Assembly: GCA_030765045.1 (NCBI GenBank)
Contig: CM060969.1
Location: 48,399,216-48,463,215, forward strand
Source of the DNA: Tenodera sinensis
Lineage: Eukaryota > Arthropoda > Insecta > Mantodea > Mantidae
Reading direction: 5' to 3'
Length of the DNA: 64,000 nt
The translations under genes were made by a program, and so were the position numbers. The notes under the pieces were generated by a model that saw nothing but the letters and a program-made list of their open reading frames with translations, did not search any database and had not been told where the DNA came from. Numbering within the stretch: position 1 is the stretch's first letter; the number at the start of each line of letters is the position of its first letter. Below, piece after piece: positions 48,601-63,771 of this stretch.

Positions 48601-49736
48601 AGAGATACTTAGAGTAGTTTCTCTCTGCATGGTGATGGCGGCAAGGCTGAATAAATTCAAAGAGCAAAGTTGTTAACGTTGCCCACGTATTGAAAGGTGT
48701 AAAATAAACGAAATAGGATGCAGTATTTCCCAAAATACGTTTTTATATGTTCTACTGGCCTTGACAAAGTCTGTACACGTTGAAAATATATTACTGAATG
48801 TTTGAAATATAATTCGGACAAAAGTTATGTATAGCATGTCTCTTATGTGTACATACATATGTAAAAATCCAAGCATAACCTCCAATAAATTGCATTATCT
48901 GATAAAAGTATGATGACGGCATGGATGAATAAATTCAAAGAGAAACCTGTTAACGTAGCTCACGTATTGAAAGGTGTAACATAAATGAAATAGAACGCTG
49001 CATCCTCCAAAATACTTTTCTTTATCAAAACTTGTTCTATTGGCCTTGATTAAATCGCTACATTTCGAAAATATCTTTCTCAAGGTTTGAGATATAATTC
49101 TGACAAAGCATATGTACAGAATGAATCTCATATGTGCATATGTGAACAATCCAAGCATAACCTTAAACAAATTGCACTAATTCATAAAGGTATTTAAAAC
49201 GCACAGCTATAATGGTTTCAATTGCAGCTCTTTAATTGAGAGTAACATAGTTGATCTAGAACAATACAAAATCCTTTGTCCCCATTGCCATAAATTAGAT
49301 AGTATGTAAGGGCTAAACAAGTACACATTTGAAAAGCAGACTCAGGGAGTATCGAAACTTGGCTCTTTGAAACAGATTCAAATACTCTTGTGGTTGTATG
49401 TCAGAGACACTAAGAGTAGTTTCTCTCTGAATGATGATGACTGCATGGTTCAATAAATTCGAGGAGTGTTTAACGTTGCACAAGTAATGAAAGGTACAAA
49501 ATAAATGAGATAGAATGCTGTATTTCGCAAAATACTCTTCTTTTTTTTTTCCATCAACACTTGTGCTACTGGTCTTGATTAAATCGCTTAATGTTGCGAA
49601 TATATTACTGAATGTTTGAGATATAATTCTGACAAAGGTTACGTATAGCTTGACTCTTCTGGAAATAGCCAACGAAGCCCTCTTCATTCTGAATGGCTTC
49701 TGTAAACGTAACGATGTGTAACACTTTGTCGCACAA
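45253..49736 (+). repeat. Macrosatellite unit 11 (shortest)
   Basis: Shortest complete unit because all three tracts are contracted: (AC)18 at 45645-45680, (TG)14 at 47489-47516, T10 at 49541-49550. Private changes at 45821 (A), 47196 (C), 47242 (C), 47944 (T), 48396-48397 (TA for CC) and 48638 (G). Confidence 0.97.
47812..47910 (-). ncRNA. tRNA-like Pol III candidate, unit 11
   Basis: Unchanged copy with T6, in the unit with the most contracted simple tracts. Confidence 0.4.
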
Positions 49737-50130
49737 ATGCACAGAACCTGTTAAGTGACACCCCCATTTATAATTGGTTTGAATACAAAAAGGGAGCTGA
49801 TTAATATAATTTATTAATCATGCATGCAAGGAGAATGAAGTTCTAAAGCCTTCACACAGCGCCAAGAGCTTAAAGGTTACGACTGTCCCTTAGCCTACTG
49901 AATTGTGCTCATTTCCATTTAGCTACCAGAAACTAGCATTAAAACAATTTATGGACATATTTGTCTTAATAAACTAATGTAGATAGTAGAACAAACGACT
50001 TCACGAATGTGTAGTATGAAGAAGATTTAGAGAAGAAACACATGTGAGCGCACAGATGAGATTTTTTTGGTGGAGGCTCTTGGCCGTCAAGAATCCATAT
50101 TTCATTAAAACTCACAAATCCGTCCACGCG

Positions 50131-50173
<43 letters not shown>

Positions 50174-51978
50174 CACACTCACACACGCACTCACACACCC
50201 ACGCGGCTTAAAGTATTATATGGTGAACAGGTGTATAGACGGACCAACAAACTCTGTCGATTTCTTTTTGCAATTTTGAATATTGTCCCGTAGCACGACT
50301 AACAAAGTGCGAGATCTGTTTACTGATTATTCTCATTGTCAAGGCATAGCGCTGAAGTCCGTCGATGCTGCCAGCTTCAGAAGCAATTGAGCTGTCTGGC
50401 GCCGTTTCTCGACGGATTTTACCGTCCTAAATATTATAAGACGCACATGTATAATGCAATGGCAGCAAATTGACAAATAGAAGAGAGTTCATCTGTTAAT
50501 TGACTCTTATTGTCGATAGTGAAGTGAGGAGCTGCTTGGCGGATTTTCGCGTCATTATATATTATTATAAGAGGCACATTCTATAATACAATGGCAGCAA
50601 ACTTTGCGTCTTCTCTATGCATTTTTAAACACGTCTTGCAGTGAATCTAACAAACAGGGGCGATTTCATCTGTTGATTGATTCTTTTAGCGGATAGTAAA
50701 GAGTAGCGATCGCGTCATGTAGTACACAGTTTCAGAACCTTTATACTACCTCGTTTAACTTTGCGTAGGAAGTAAGGCTCTTACTCAACACAATATGATT
50801 ATCTGTATGAACAAGCGAGGTCTGTCACGAATACACACGTACACACGGTGATGAGGTGCCCGCTTGCTTATATCTCTGGCCCCTTGCTCTGTGAGACTCC
50901 TCTCTCCTCCCACTGACTTGGTGCTAATGAACAACCGTTCAAACGCAGACAACGCTCTTCGAATGGGAACATCGCTACTCGAGGAGCTTACTACCGGGAT
51001 GCAAACCCAGGACGCAAACTCAAAATGATTTGGTGCAGTGGAGTACCCATTTTACATCGAGGCGACACATGTGATTCTAACAAGTCAAAACCTGTCAAAC
51101 GACATCTAGCGGCATGAATTCGTACCTCCAAGCGCAATGATCTAAGGTTTACACAACGTAACAACCCCTGATACACATTCATTTCTGTTACCCGCCCGGT
51201 AGTTTAGCAAAATGTTTCCTTCTTTACTACTTACAATTTCATCATCCTCGACTCGCCGGTGGCCTATCTGTCTCAGGTCCACCAGAAGGTAGAGTTCAAG
51301 CGCACATTCATAACGATCTTAAACACAGCTCGATGGTTCGATGTCAATTGAAGGTTACAAGTATTAAAGTAATATGTGATCATACGACTTATTTACTCCC
51401 CTTTGTCGTTAATTTTGGTTACCACATGCTACATAATCCCTCATCGTTAATAAAAGTTAGTATGTGTAATTCAATGTCAGCAAAGTATGTCGTTTTCTGT
51501 ATGCAATTTTTAATCATGCCTCTAGTATAAGTAACAATGTGTGGCGAGTTCAACTATTTATTGATTCGTATTGTGGATAGTAAAGTGTGGGCGGCGTGTC
51601 CTGCAGTAAACACTTTCAAAATTCTTATACTACTTCTTAGAACTTTAATATAGGAGTAAGGCTCAAAGTTTACTGAAAAAGCTAGCTGTATGTTAGCAGA
51701 CTTTAGCGTCCAAAGTATTATAGGATGAGAATGTGTAATGCAATGGCAGCAAGCACTATGGTTTTCTTCATGCAATTTATAACCATGTCTTGCAGTGAAT
51801 CTAACAAAAAGGGGCGAGTTCACATTTTGATTGATTCTTTTTGCAGATAGAAATGAGTAGCCATCGTGTCATGCGGAAGACACTTTCAAAACCCCTATAA
51901 TAGCTCTTTTTACTTTACCTAGTAAGTAAGACTCTTAGTTTACACAAAATAATTATCCTTTTGAACAAGCGTGTTCTG

Positions 51979-52031
<53 letters not shown>

Positions 52032-54261
52032 TGTCTGACTGTCTGTGTGTGTCTGTCTGACTGTCTGTGTGTGTTTGACTGTGGACCTGTATCTGTTTTT
52101 AGATTGACTCATATATATTATTATGAGAAATAATTATGGCAAGGGTAAATTATTGCTTGACTCAACTGGTAACAGTCAGTGAAGCCCTCTTTATTCAGAG
52201 AAGCAACGCAATACACCTGATATAAATTCATTTAATTTAAACGCCAGGTATTGTATAACAGGGTTTCCTTTATTTGTAATAACAAGTTCATCATGCTTGA
52301 CTTAATTGCGGGTAGTAAAAAAGTGTACCCCCCAGGGAGGATTTGAACTCACAACCGACGAATCAAGCGTTGCTAGTTACGGGCCCCCACCAGCTCTCTG
52401 TCACCGCGGCTACCAGGAGGTACGAGTCAAAGGCACTTTTATAAGGATCTTAAGCACTGAGTGATGGCTGGATGTCAATTGCAGGTTATAAGTATTACAA
52501 TAATATGCAAATAGAATACTCATTTACTCCACTTTGTCATTAATTTTGATTACTACATGCTACATAGTACCTCATCATTTATAAAAATCACTATTTCGGT
52601 CCTATTTCAAACAGCAAGACAGAGATACGTAAGTACTCTGTGGTCAATATAAATGTGGTACTGATCAAGCTAAATATACAGCATTTTCAAGGCTCTACTG
52701 ATCATATACATACATGTATGTGTGCTTGGTAGTTTACAGTCACCGCACATGTGAACACAATATCAGTAGTTCAGTTAACTGCGTTAAGATAGGTTCTGAA
52801 TGAAAAACGACACTTTGTTTACTCACTTGGAAGATCTATACACATATGTAAACAAACCAAAGCATAACCTCAAACAAATTGCATTCATTCGTAGAGGTAT
52901 TTACAACACCCAACTATAATGCTTCCGATTGCAACACTTTAACTGAAAGTAACATATTGAATCTAGAACAATACAAAATAATTTGTCGTAATTGCCATAA
53001 ATCATATATTTAAGGATTTATGGGTGCATAATAGAAAGGCACATCCAAGGAGTATCTAAACTTGGTTCTGTGAAACAGATTCAAATACTGTTGTCGATGT
53101 ACATATGTATGTCAGAGATACTTAGAGTAGTTTCTCTCTGCATGGTGATGACGGCAAGGCTGAATAAATTCAAAGAGCAAAGTTGTTAACGTTGCCCACG
53201 TATTGAAAGGTGTAAAATAAACGAAATAGGATGCAGTATTTCCCAAAATACGTTTTTATATGTTCTACTGGCCTTGACAAAGTCTGTACACGTTGAAAAT
53301 ATATTACTGAATGTTTGAAATATAATTCGGACAAAAGTTATGTATAGCATGTCTCTTATGTGTACATACATATGTAAAAATCCAAGCATAACCTCCAATA
53401 AATTGCATTATCTGATAAAAGTATGATGACGGCATGGATGAATAAATTCAAAGAGAAACCTGTTAACGTAGCTCACGTATTGAAAGGTGTAACATAAATG
53501 AAATAGAACGCTGCATCCTCCAAAATACTTTTCTTTATCAAAACTTGTTCTATTGGCCTTGATTAAATCGCTACATTTCGAAAATATCTTTCTCAAGGTT
53601 TGAGATATAATTCTGACAAAGCATATGTACAGAATGAATCTCATATGTGCATATGTGAACAATCCAAGCATAACCTTAAACAAATTGCACTAATTCATAA
53701 AGGTATTTAAAACGCACAGCTATAATGGTTTCAATTGCAGCTCTTTAATTGAGAGTAACATAGTTGATCTAGAACAATACAAAATCCTTTGTCCCCATTG
53801 CCATAAATTAGATAGTATGTAAGGGCTAAACAAGTACACATTTGAAAAGCAGACTCAGGGAGTATCGAAACTTGGCTCTTTGAAACAGATTCAAATACTC
53901 TTGTGGTTGTATGTCAGAGACACTAAGAGTAGTTTCTCTCTGAATGATGATGACTGCATGGTTCAATAAATTCGAGGAGTGTTTAACGTTGCACAAGTAA
54001 TGAAAGGTACAAAATAAATGAGATAGAATGCTGTATTTCGCAAAATACTCTTCTTTTTTTTTTTTTTTTTTTTTTCCATCAACACTTGTGCTACTGGTCT
54101 TGATTAAATCGCTTAATGTTGCGAATATATTACTGAATGTTTGAGATATAATTCTGACAAAGGTTACGTATAGCTTGACTCTTCTGGAAATAGCCAACGA
54201 AGCCCTCTTCATTCTGAATGGCTTCTGAAAACGTAACGATGTGTAACACTTTGTCGCACAA
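49737..54261 (+). repeat. Macrosatellite unit 12 (3 bp insertion)
   Basis: Complete unit. Tracts: (AC)20 at 50132-50171; (TG)25 at 51980-52029; T22 at 54054-54075. It carries a unique 3 bp insertion near 49769-49773 just after the phase marker. C at 50581 is shared with unit 10. Private changes: 52657 (G) and 54228 (A). Confidence 0.97.
52325..52423 (-). ncRNA. tRNA-like Pol III candidate, unit 12
   Basis: Unchanged copy with T6. Confidence 0.4.
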
Positions 54262-54652
54262 ATGCACAGAACCTGTTAAGTGACACCCCCATTTATTGGT
54301 TTGAATACAAAAAGGGAGCTGATTAATATAATTTATTAATCATGCATGCAAGGAGAATGAAGTTCTAAAGCCTTCACACAGCGCCAAGAGCTTAAAGGTT
54401 ACGACTGTCCCTTAGCCTACTGAATTGTGCTCATTTCCATTTAGCTACCAGAAACTAGCATTAAAACAATTTATGGACATATTTGTCTTAATAAACTAAT
54501 GTAGATAGTAGAACAAACGACTTCACGAATGTGTAGTATGAAGAAGATTTAGAGAAGAAACACATGTGAGCGCACAGATGAGATTTTTTTGGTGGAGGCT
54601 CTTGGCCGTCAAGAATCCATATTTCATTAAAACTCACAAATCCGTCCACGCG

Positions 54653-54711
<59 letters not shown>

Positions 54712-56516
54712 CACACTCACACACGCACTCACACACCCACGCGGCTTAAAGTATTATATGGTGAACAGGTGTATAGACGGACCAACAAACTCTGTCGATT
54801 TCTTTTTGCAATTTTGAATATTGTCCCGTAGCACGACTAACAAAGTGCGAGATCTGTTTACTGATTATTCTCATTGTCAAGGCATAGCGCTGAAGTCCGT
54901 CGATGCTGCCAGCTTCAGAAGCAATTGAGCTGTCTGGCGCCGTTTCTCGACGGATTTTACCGTCCTAAATATTATAAGACGCACATGTATAATGCAATGG
55001 CAGCAAATTGACAAATAGAAGAGAGTTCATCTGTTAATTGACTCTTATTGTCGATAGTGAAGTGAGGAGCTGCTTGGCGGATTTTCGCGTCATTATATAT
55101 TATTATAAGAGGCACATTATATAATACAATGGCAGCAAACTTTGCGTCTTCTCTATGCATTTTTAAACACGTCTTGCAGTGAATCTAACAAACAGGGGCG
55201 ATTTCATCTGTTGATTGATTCTTTTAGCGGATAGTAAAGAGTAGCGATCGCGTCATGTAGTACACAGTTTCAGAACCTTTATACTACCTCGTTTAACTTT
55301 GCGTAGGAAGTAAGGCTCTTACTCAACACAATATGATTATCTGTATGAACAAGCGAGGTCTGTCACGAATACACACGTACACACGGTGATGAGGTGCCCG
55401 CTTGCTTATATCTCTGGCCCCTTGCTCTGTGAGACTCCTCTCTCCTCCCACTGACTTGGTGCTAATGAACAACCGTTCAAACGCAGACAACGCTCTTCGA
55501 ATGGGAACATCGCTACTCGAGGAGCTTACTACCGGGATGCAAACCCAGGACGCAAACTCAAAATGATTTGGTGCAGTGGAGTACCCATTTTACATCGAGG
55601 CGACACATGTGATTCTAACAAGTCAAAACCTGTCAAACGACATCTAGCGGCATGAATTCGTACCTCCAAGCGCAATGATCTAAGGTTTACACAACGTAAC
55701 AACCCCTGATACACATTCATTTCTGTTACCCGCCCGGTAGTTTAGCAAAATGTTTCCTTCTTTACTACTTACAATTTCATCATCCTCGACTCGCCGGTGG
55801 CCTATCTGTCTCAGGTCCACCAGAAGGTAGAGTTCAAGCGCACATTCATAACGATCTTAAACACAGCTCGATGGTTCGATGTCAATTGAAGGTTACAAGT
55901 ATTAAAGTAATATGTGATCATACGACTTATTTACTCCCCTTTGTCGTTAATTTTGGTTACCACATGCTACATAATCCCTCATCGTTAATAAAAGTTAGTA
56001 TGTGTAATTCAATGTCAGCAAAGTATGTCGTTTTCTGTATGCAATTTTTAATCATGCCTCTAGTATAAGTAACAATGTGTGGCGAGTTCAACTATTTATT
56101 GATTCGTATTGTGGATAGTAAAGTGTGGGCGGCGTGTCCTGCAGTAAACACTTTCAAAATTCTTATACTACTTCTTAGAACTTTAATATAGGAGTAAGGC
56201 TCAAAGTTTACTGAAAAAGCTAGCTGTATGTTAGCAGACTTTAGCGTCCAAAGTATTATAGGATGAGAATGTGTAATGCAATGGCAGCAAGCACTATGGT
56301 TTTCTTCATGCAATTTATAACCATGTCTTGCAGTGAATCTAACAAAAAGGGGCGAATTCACATTTTGATTGATTCTTTTTGCAGATAGAAATGAGTAGCC
56401 ATCGTGTCATGCGGAAGACACTTTCAAAACCCCTATAATAGCTCTTTTTACTTTACCTAGTAAGTAAGACTCTTAGTTTACACAAAATAATTATCCTTTT
56501 GAACAAGCGTGTTCTG

Positions 56517-56549
<33 letters not shown>

Positions 56550-58767
56550 TGTCTGACTGTCTGTGTGTGTCTGTCTGACTGTCTGTGTGTGTTTGACTGT
56601 GGACCTGTATCTGTTTTTAGATTGACTCATATATATTATTATGAGAAATAATTATGGCAAGGGTAAATTATTGCTTGACTCAACTGGTAACAGTCAGTGA
56701 AGCCCTCTTTATTCAGAGAAGCAACGCAATACACCTGATATAAATTCATTTAATTTAAACGCCAGGTATTGTATAACAGGGTTTCCTTTATTTGTAATAA
56801 CAAGTTCATCATGCTTGACTTAATTGCGGGTAGTAAAAAAGTGTACCCCCCAGGGAGGATTTGAACTCACAACCGACGAATCAAGCGTTGCTAGTTACGG
56901 GCCCCCACCAGCTCTCTGTCACCGCGGCTACCAGGAGGTACGAGTCAAAGGCACTTTTATAGGGATCTTAAGCACTGAGTGATGGCTGGATGTCAATTGC
57001 AGGTTATAAGTATTACAATAATATGCAAATAGAATACTCATTTACTCCACTTTGTCATTAATTTTGATTACTACATGCTACATAGTACCTCATCATTTAT
57101 AAAAATCACTATTTCGGTCCTATTTCAAACAGCAAGACAGAGATACGTAAGTACTCTGTGGTCAATATAAATGTTGTACTGATCAAGCTAAATATACAGC
57201 ATTTTCAAGGCTCTACTGATCATATACATACATGTATGTGTGCTTGGTAGTTTACAGTCACCGCACATGTGAACACAATATCAGTAGTTCAGTTAACTGC
57301 GTTAAGATAGGTTCTGAATGAAAAACGACACTTTGTTTACTCACTTGGAAGATCTATACACATATGTAAACAAACCAAAGCATAACCTCAAACAAATTGC
57401 ATTCATTCGTAGAGGTATTTACAACACCCAACTATAATGCTTCCGATTGCAACACTTTAACTGAAAGTAACATATTGAATCTAGAACAATACAAAATAAT
57501 TTGTCGTAATTGCCATAAATCATATATTTAAGGATTTATGGGTGCATAATAGAAAGGCACATCCAAGGAGTATCTAAACTTGGTTCTGTGAAACAGATTC
57601 AAATACTGTTGTCGATGTACATATGTATGTCAGAGATACTTAGAGTAGTTTCTCTCTGCATGGTGATGACGGCAAGGCTGAATAAATTCAAAGAGCAAAG
57701 TTGTTAACGTTGCCCACGTATTGAAAGGTGTAAAATAAACGAAATAGGATGCAGTATTTCCCAAAATACGTTTTTATATGTTCTACTGGCCTTGACAAAG
57801 TCTGTACACGTTGAAAATATATTACTGAATGTTTGAAATATAATTCGGACAAAAGTTATGTATAGCATGTCTCTTATGTGTACATACATATGTAAAAATC
57901 CAAGCATAACCTCCAATAAATTGCATTATCTGATAAAAGTATGATGACGGCATGGATGAATAAATTCAAAGAGAAACCTGTTAACGTAGCTCACGTATTG
58001 AAAGGTGTAACATAAATGAAATAGAACGCTGCATCCTCCAAAATACTTTTCTTTATCAAAACTTGTTCTATTGGCCTTGATTAAATCGCTACATTTCGAA
58101 AATATCTTTCTCAAGGTTTGAGATATAATTCTGACAAAGCATATGTACAGAATGAATCTCATATGTGCATATGTGAACAATCCAAGCATAACCTTAAACA
58201 AATTGCACTAATTCATAAAGGTATTTAAAACGCACAGCTATAATGGTTTCAATTGCAGCTCTTTAATTGAGAGTAACATAGTTGATCTAGAACAATACAA
58301 AATCCTTTGTCCCCATTGCCATAAATTAGATAGTATGTAAGGGCTAAACAAGTACACATTTGAAAAGCAGACTCAGGGAGTATCGAAACTTGGCTCTTTG
58401 AAACAGATTCAAATACTCTTGTGGTTGTATGTCAGAGACACTAAGAGTAGTTTCTCTCTGAATGATGATGACTGCATGGTTCAATAAATTCGAGGAGTGT
58501 TTAACGTTGCACAAGTAATGAAAGGTACAAAATAAATGAGATAGAATGCTGTATTTCGCAAAATACTCTTCTTTTTTTTTTCCATCAACACTTGTGCTAC
58601 TGGTCTTGATTAAATCGCTTAATGTTGCGAATATATTACTGAATGTTTGAGATATAATTCTGACAAAGGTTACGTATAGCTTGACTCTTCTGGAAATAGC
58701 CAACGAAGCCCTCTTCATTCTGAATGGCTTCTGTAAACGTAACGATGTGTAACACTTTGTCGCACAA
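54262..58767 (+). repeat. Macrosatellite unit 13
   Basis: Complete unit. Tracts: (AC)28 at 54654-54709; (TG)15 at 56518-56547; T10 at 58572-58581. It has very few private changes: 56355 (A) and 56962 (G). It is among the closest units to the consensus. Confidence 0.97.
56843..56941 (-). ncRNA. tRNA-like Pol III candidate, unit 13
   Basis: Unchanged copy with T6; a substitution at 56962 lies outside it. Confidence 0.4.
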
Positions 58768-59158
58768 ATGCACAGAACCTGTTAAGTGACACCCCCATTT
58801 ATTGGTTTGAATACAAAAAGGGAGCTGATTAATATAATTTATTAATCATGCATGCAAGGAGAATGAAGTTCTAAAGCCTTCACACAGCGCCAAGAGCTTA
58901 AAGGTTACGACTGTCCCTTAGCCTACTGAATTGTGCTCATTTCCATTTAGCTACCAGAAACTAGCATTAAAACAATTTATGGACATATTTGTCTTAATAA
59001 ACTAATGTAGATAGTAGAACAAACGACTTCACGAATGTGTAGTATGAAGAAGATTTAGAGAAGAAACACATGTGAGCGCACAGATGAGATTTTTTTGGTG
59101 GAGGCTCTTGGCCGTCAAGAATCCATATTTCATTAAAACTCACAAATCCGTCCACGCG

Positions 59159-59217
<59 letters not shown>

Positions 59218-61022
59218 CACACTCACACACGCACTCACACACCCACGCGGCTTAAAGTATTATATGGTGAACAGGTGTATAGACGGACCAACAAACTCTG
59301 TCGATTTCTTTTTGCAATTTTGAATATTGTCCCGTAGCACGACTAACAAAGTGCGAGATCTGTTTACTGATTATTCTCATTGTCAAGGCATAGCGCTGAA
59401 GTCCGTCGATGCTGCCAGCTTCAGAAGCAATTGAGCTGTCTGGCGCCGTTTCTCGACGGATTTTACCGTCCTAAATATTATAAGACGCACATGTATAATG
59501 CAATGGCAGCAAATTGACAAATAGAAGAGAGTTCATCTGTTAATTGACTCTTATTGTCGATAGTGAAGTGAGGAGCTGCTTGGCGGATTTTCGCGTCATT
59601 ATATATTATTATAAGAGGCACATTATATAATACAATGGCAGCAAACTTTGCGTCTTCTCTATGCATTTTTAAACACGTCTTGCAGTGAATCTAACAAACA
59701 GGGGCGATTTCATCTGTTGATTGATTCTTTTAGCGGATAGTAAAGAGTAGCGATCGCGTCATGTAGTACACAGTTTCAGAACCTTTATACTACCTCGTTT
59801 AACTTTGCGTAGGAAGTAAGGCTCTTACTCAACACAATATGATTATCTGTATGAACAAGCGAGGTCTGTCACGAATACACACGTACACACGGTGATGAGG
59901 TGCCCGCTTGCTTATATCTCTGGCCCCTTGCTCTGTGAGACTCCTCTCTCCTCCCACTGACTTGGTGCTAATGAACAACCGTTCAAACGCAGACAACGCT
60001 CTTCGAATGGGAACATCGCTACTCGAGGAGCTTACTACCGGGATGCAAACCCAGGACGCAAACTCAAAATGATTTGGTGCAGTGGAGTACCCATTTTACA
60101 TCGAGGCGACACATGTGATTCTAACAAGTCAAAACCTGTCAAACGACATCTAGCGGCATGAATTCGTACCTCCAAGCGCAATGATCTAAGGTTTACACAA
60201 CGTAACAACCCCTGATACACATTCATTTCTGTTACCCGCCCGGTAGTTTAGCAAAATGTTTCCTTCTTTACTACTTACAATTTCATCATCCTTGACTCGC
60301 CGGTGGCCTATCTGTCTCAGGTCCACCAGAAGGTAGAGTTCAAGCGCACATTCATAACGATCTTAAACACAGCTCGATGGTTCGATGTCAATTGAAGGTT
60401 ACAAGTATTAAAGTAATATGTGATCATACGACTTATTTACTCCCCTTTGTCGTTAATTTTGGTTACCACATGCTACATAATCCCTCATCGTTAATAAAAG
60501 TTAGTATGTGTAATTCAATGTCAGCAAAGTATGTCGTTTTCTGTATGCAATTTTTAATCATGCCTCTAGTATAAGTAACAATGTGTGGCGAGTTCAACTA
60601 TTTATTGATTCGTATTGTGGATAGTAAAGTGTGGGCGGCGTGTCCTGCAGTAAACACTTTCAAAATTCTTATACTACTTCTTAGAACTTTAATATAGGAG
60701 TAAGGCTCAAAGTTTACTGAAAAAGCTAGCTGTATGTTAGCAGACTTTAGCGTCCAAAGTATTATAGGATGAGAATGTGTAATGCAATGGCAGCAAGCAC
60801 TATGGTTTTCTTCATGCAATTTATAACCATGTCTTGCAGTGAATCTAACAAAAAGGGGCGAGTTCACATTTTGATTGATTCTTTTTGCAGATAGAAATGA
60901 GTAGCCATCGTGTCATGCGGAAGACACTTTCAAAACCCCTATAATAGCTCTTTTTACTTTACCTAGTAAGTAAGACTCTTAGTTTACACAAAATAATTAT
61001 CCTTTTGAACAAGCGTGTTCTG

Positions 61023-61085
<63 letters not shown>

Positions 61086-63105
61086 TGTCTGACTGTCTGT
61101 GTGTGTCTGTCTGACTGTCTGTGTGTGTTTGACTGTGGACCTGTATCTGTTTTTAGATTGACTCATATATATTATTATGAGAAATAATTATGGCAAGGGT
61201 AAATTATTGCTTGACTCAACTGGTAACAGTCAGTGAAGCCCTCTTTATTCAGAGAAGCAACGCAATACACCTGATATAAATTCATTTAATTTAAACGCCA
61301 GGTATTGTATAACAGGGTTTCCTTTATTTGTAATAACAAGTTCATCATGCTTGACTTAATTGCGGGTAGTAAAAAAGTGTACCCCCCAGGGAGGATTTGA
61401 ACTCACAACCGACGAATCAAGCGTTGCTAGTTACGGGCCCCCACCAGCTCTCTGTCACCGCGGCTACCAGGAGGTACGAGTCAAAGGCACTTTTATAAGG
61501 ATCTTAAGCACTGAGTGATGGCTGGATGTCAATTGCAGGTTATAAGTATTACAATAATATGCAAATAGAATACTCATTTACTCCACTTTGTCATTAATTT
61601 TGATTACTACATGCTACATAGTACCTCATCATTTATAAAAATCACTATTTCGGTCCTATTTCAAACAGCAAGACAGAGATACGTAAGTACTCTGTGGTCA
61701 ATATAAATGTTGTACTGATCAAGCTAAATATACAGCATTTTCAAGGCTCTACTGATCATATACATACATGTATGAGTGCTTGGTAGTTTACAGTCACCGC
61801 ACATGTGAACACAATATCAGTAGTTCAGTTAACTGCGTTAAGATAGGTTCTGAATGAAAAACGACACTTTGTTTACTCACTTGGAAGATCTATACACATA
61901 TGTAAACAAACCAAAGCATAACCTCAAACAAATTGCATTCATTCGTAGAGGTATTTACAACACCCAACTATAATGCTTCCGATTGCAACACTTTAACTGA
62001 AAGTAACATATTGAATCTAGAACAATACAAAATAATTTGTCGTAATTGCCATAAATCATATATTTAAGGATTTATGGGTGCATAATAGAAAGGCACATCC
62101 AAGGAGTATCTAAACTTGGTTCTGTGAAACAGATTCAAATACTGTTGTCGATGTACATATGTATGTCAGAGATACTTAGAGTAGTTTCTCTCTGCATGGT
62201 GATGACGGCAAGGCTGAATAAATTCAAACAGCAAAGTTGTTAACGTTGCCCACGTATTGAAAGGTGTAAAATAAACGAAATAGGATGCAGTATTTCCCAA
62301 AATACGTTTTCATATGTTCTACTGGCCTTGACAAAGTCTGTACACGTTGAAAATATATTACTGAATGTTTGAAATATAATTCGGACAAAAGTTATGTATA
62401 GCATGTCTCTTATGTGTACATACATATGTAAAAATCCAAGCATAACCTCCAATAAATTGCATTATCTGATAAAAGTATGATGACGGCATGGATGAATAAA
62501 TTCAAAGAGAAACCTGTTAACGTAGCTCACGTATTGAAAGGTGTAACATAAATGAAATAGAACGCGGCATCCTCCAAAATACTTTTCTTTATCAAAACTT
62601 GTTCTATTGGCCTTGATTAAATCGCTACATTTCGAAAATATCTTTCTCAAGGTTTGAGATATAATTCTGACAAAGCATATGTACAGAATGAATCTCATAT
62701 GTGCATATGTGAACAATCCAAGCATAACCTTAAACAAATTGCACTAATTCATAAAGGTATTTAAAACGCACAGCTATAATGGTTTCAATTGCAGCTCTTT
62801 AATTGAGAGTAACATAGTTGATCTAGAACAATACAAAATCCTTTGTCCCCATTGCCATAAATTAGATAGTATGTAAGGGCTAAACAAGTACACATTTGAA
62901 AAGCAGACTCAGGGAGTATCGAAACTTGGCTCTTTGAAACAGATTCAAATACTCTTGTGGTTGTATGTCAGAGACACTAAGAGTAGTTTCTCTCTGAATG
63001 ATGATGACTGCATGGTTCAATAAATTCGAGGAGTGTTTAACGTTGCACGAGTAATGAAAGGTACAAAATAAATGAGATAGAATGCTGTATTTCGCAAAAT
63101 ACTCT

Positions 63106-63137
<32 letters not shown>

Positions 63138-63323
63138 CCATCAACACTTGTGCCACTGGTCTTGATTAAATCGCTTAATGTTGCGAATATATTACTGAAT
63201 GTTTGAGATATAATTCTGACAAAGGTTACGTATAGCTTGACTCTTCTGGAAATAGCCAACGAAGCCCTCTTCATTCTGAATGGCTTCTGTAAACGTAACG
63301 ATGTGTAACACTTTGTCGCACAA
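58768..63323 (+). repeat. Macrosatellite unit 14 (longest)
   Basis: Longest unit owing to expanded tracts: (AC)28 at 59160-59215, (TG)30 at 61024-61083, T30 at 63108-63137. Changes: 60292 (T), 61775 (A), 62229 (C), 62311 (C), 63049 (G), 63153 (C). G at 62576 is shared only with unit 3. Confidence 0.97.
61379..61477 (-). ncRNA. tRNA-like Pol III candidate, unit 14
   Basis: Unchanged copy with T6. Confidence 0.4.
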
Positions 63324-63714
63324 ATGCACAGAACCTGTTAAGTGACACCCCCATTTATTGGTTTGAATACAAAAAGGGAGCTGATTAATATAATTTATTA
63401 ATCATGCATGCAAGGAGAATGAAGTTCTAAAGCCTTCACACAGCGCCAAGAGCTTAAAGGTTACGACTGTCCCTTAGCCTACTGAATTGTGCTCATTTCC
63501 ATTTAGCTACCAGAAACTAGCATTGAAACAATTTATGGACATATTTGTCTTAATAAACTAATGTAGATAGTAGAACAAACGACTTCACGAATGTGTAGTA
63601 TGAAGAAGATTTAGAGAAGAAACACATGTGAGCGCACAGATGAGATTTTTTTGGTGGAGGCTCTTGGCCGTCAAGAATCCATATTTCATTAAAACTCACA
63701 AATCCGTCCACGCG

Positions 63715-63771
<57 letters not shown>

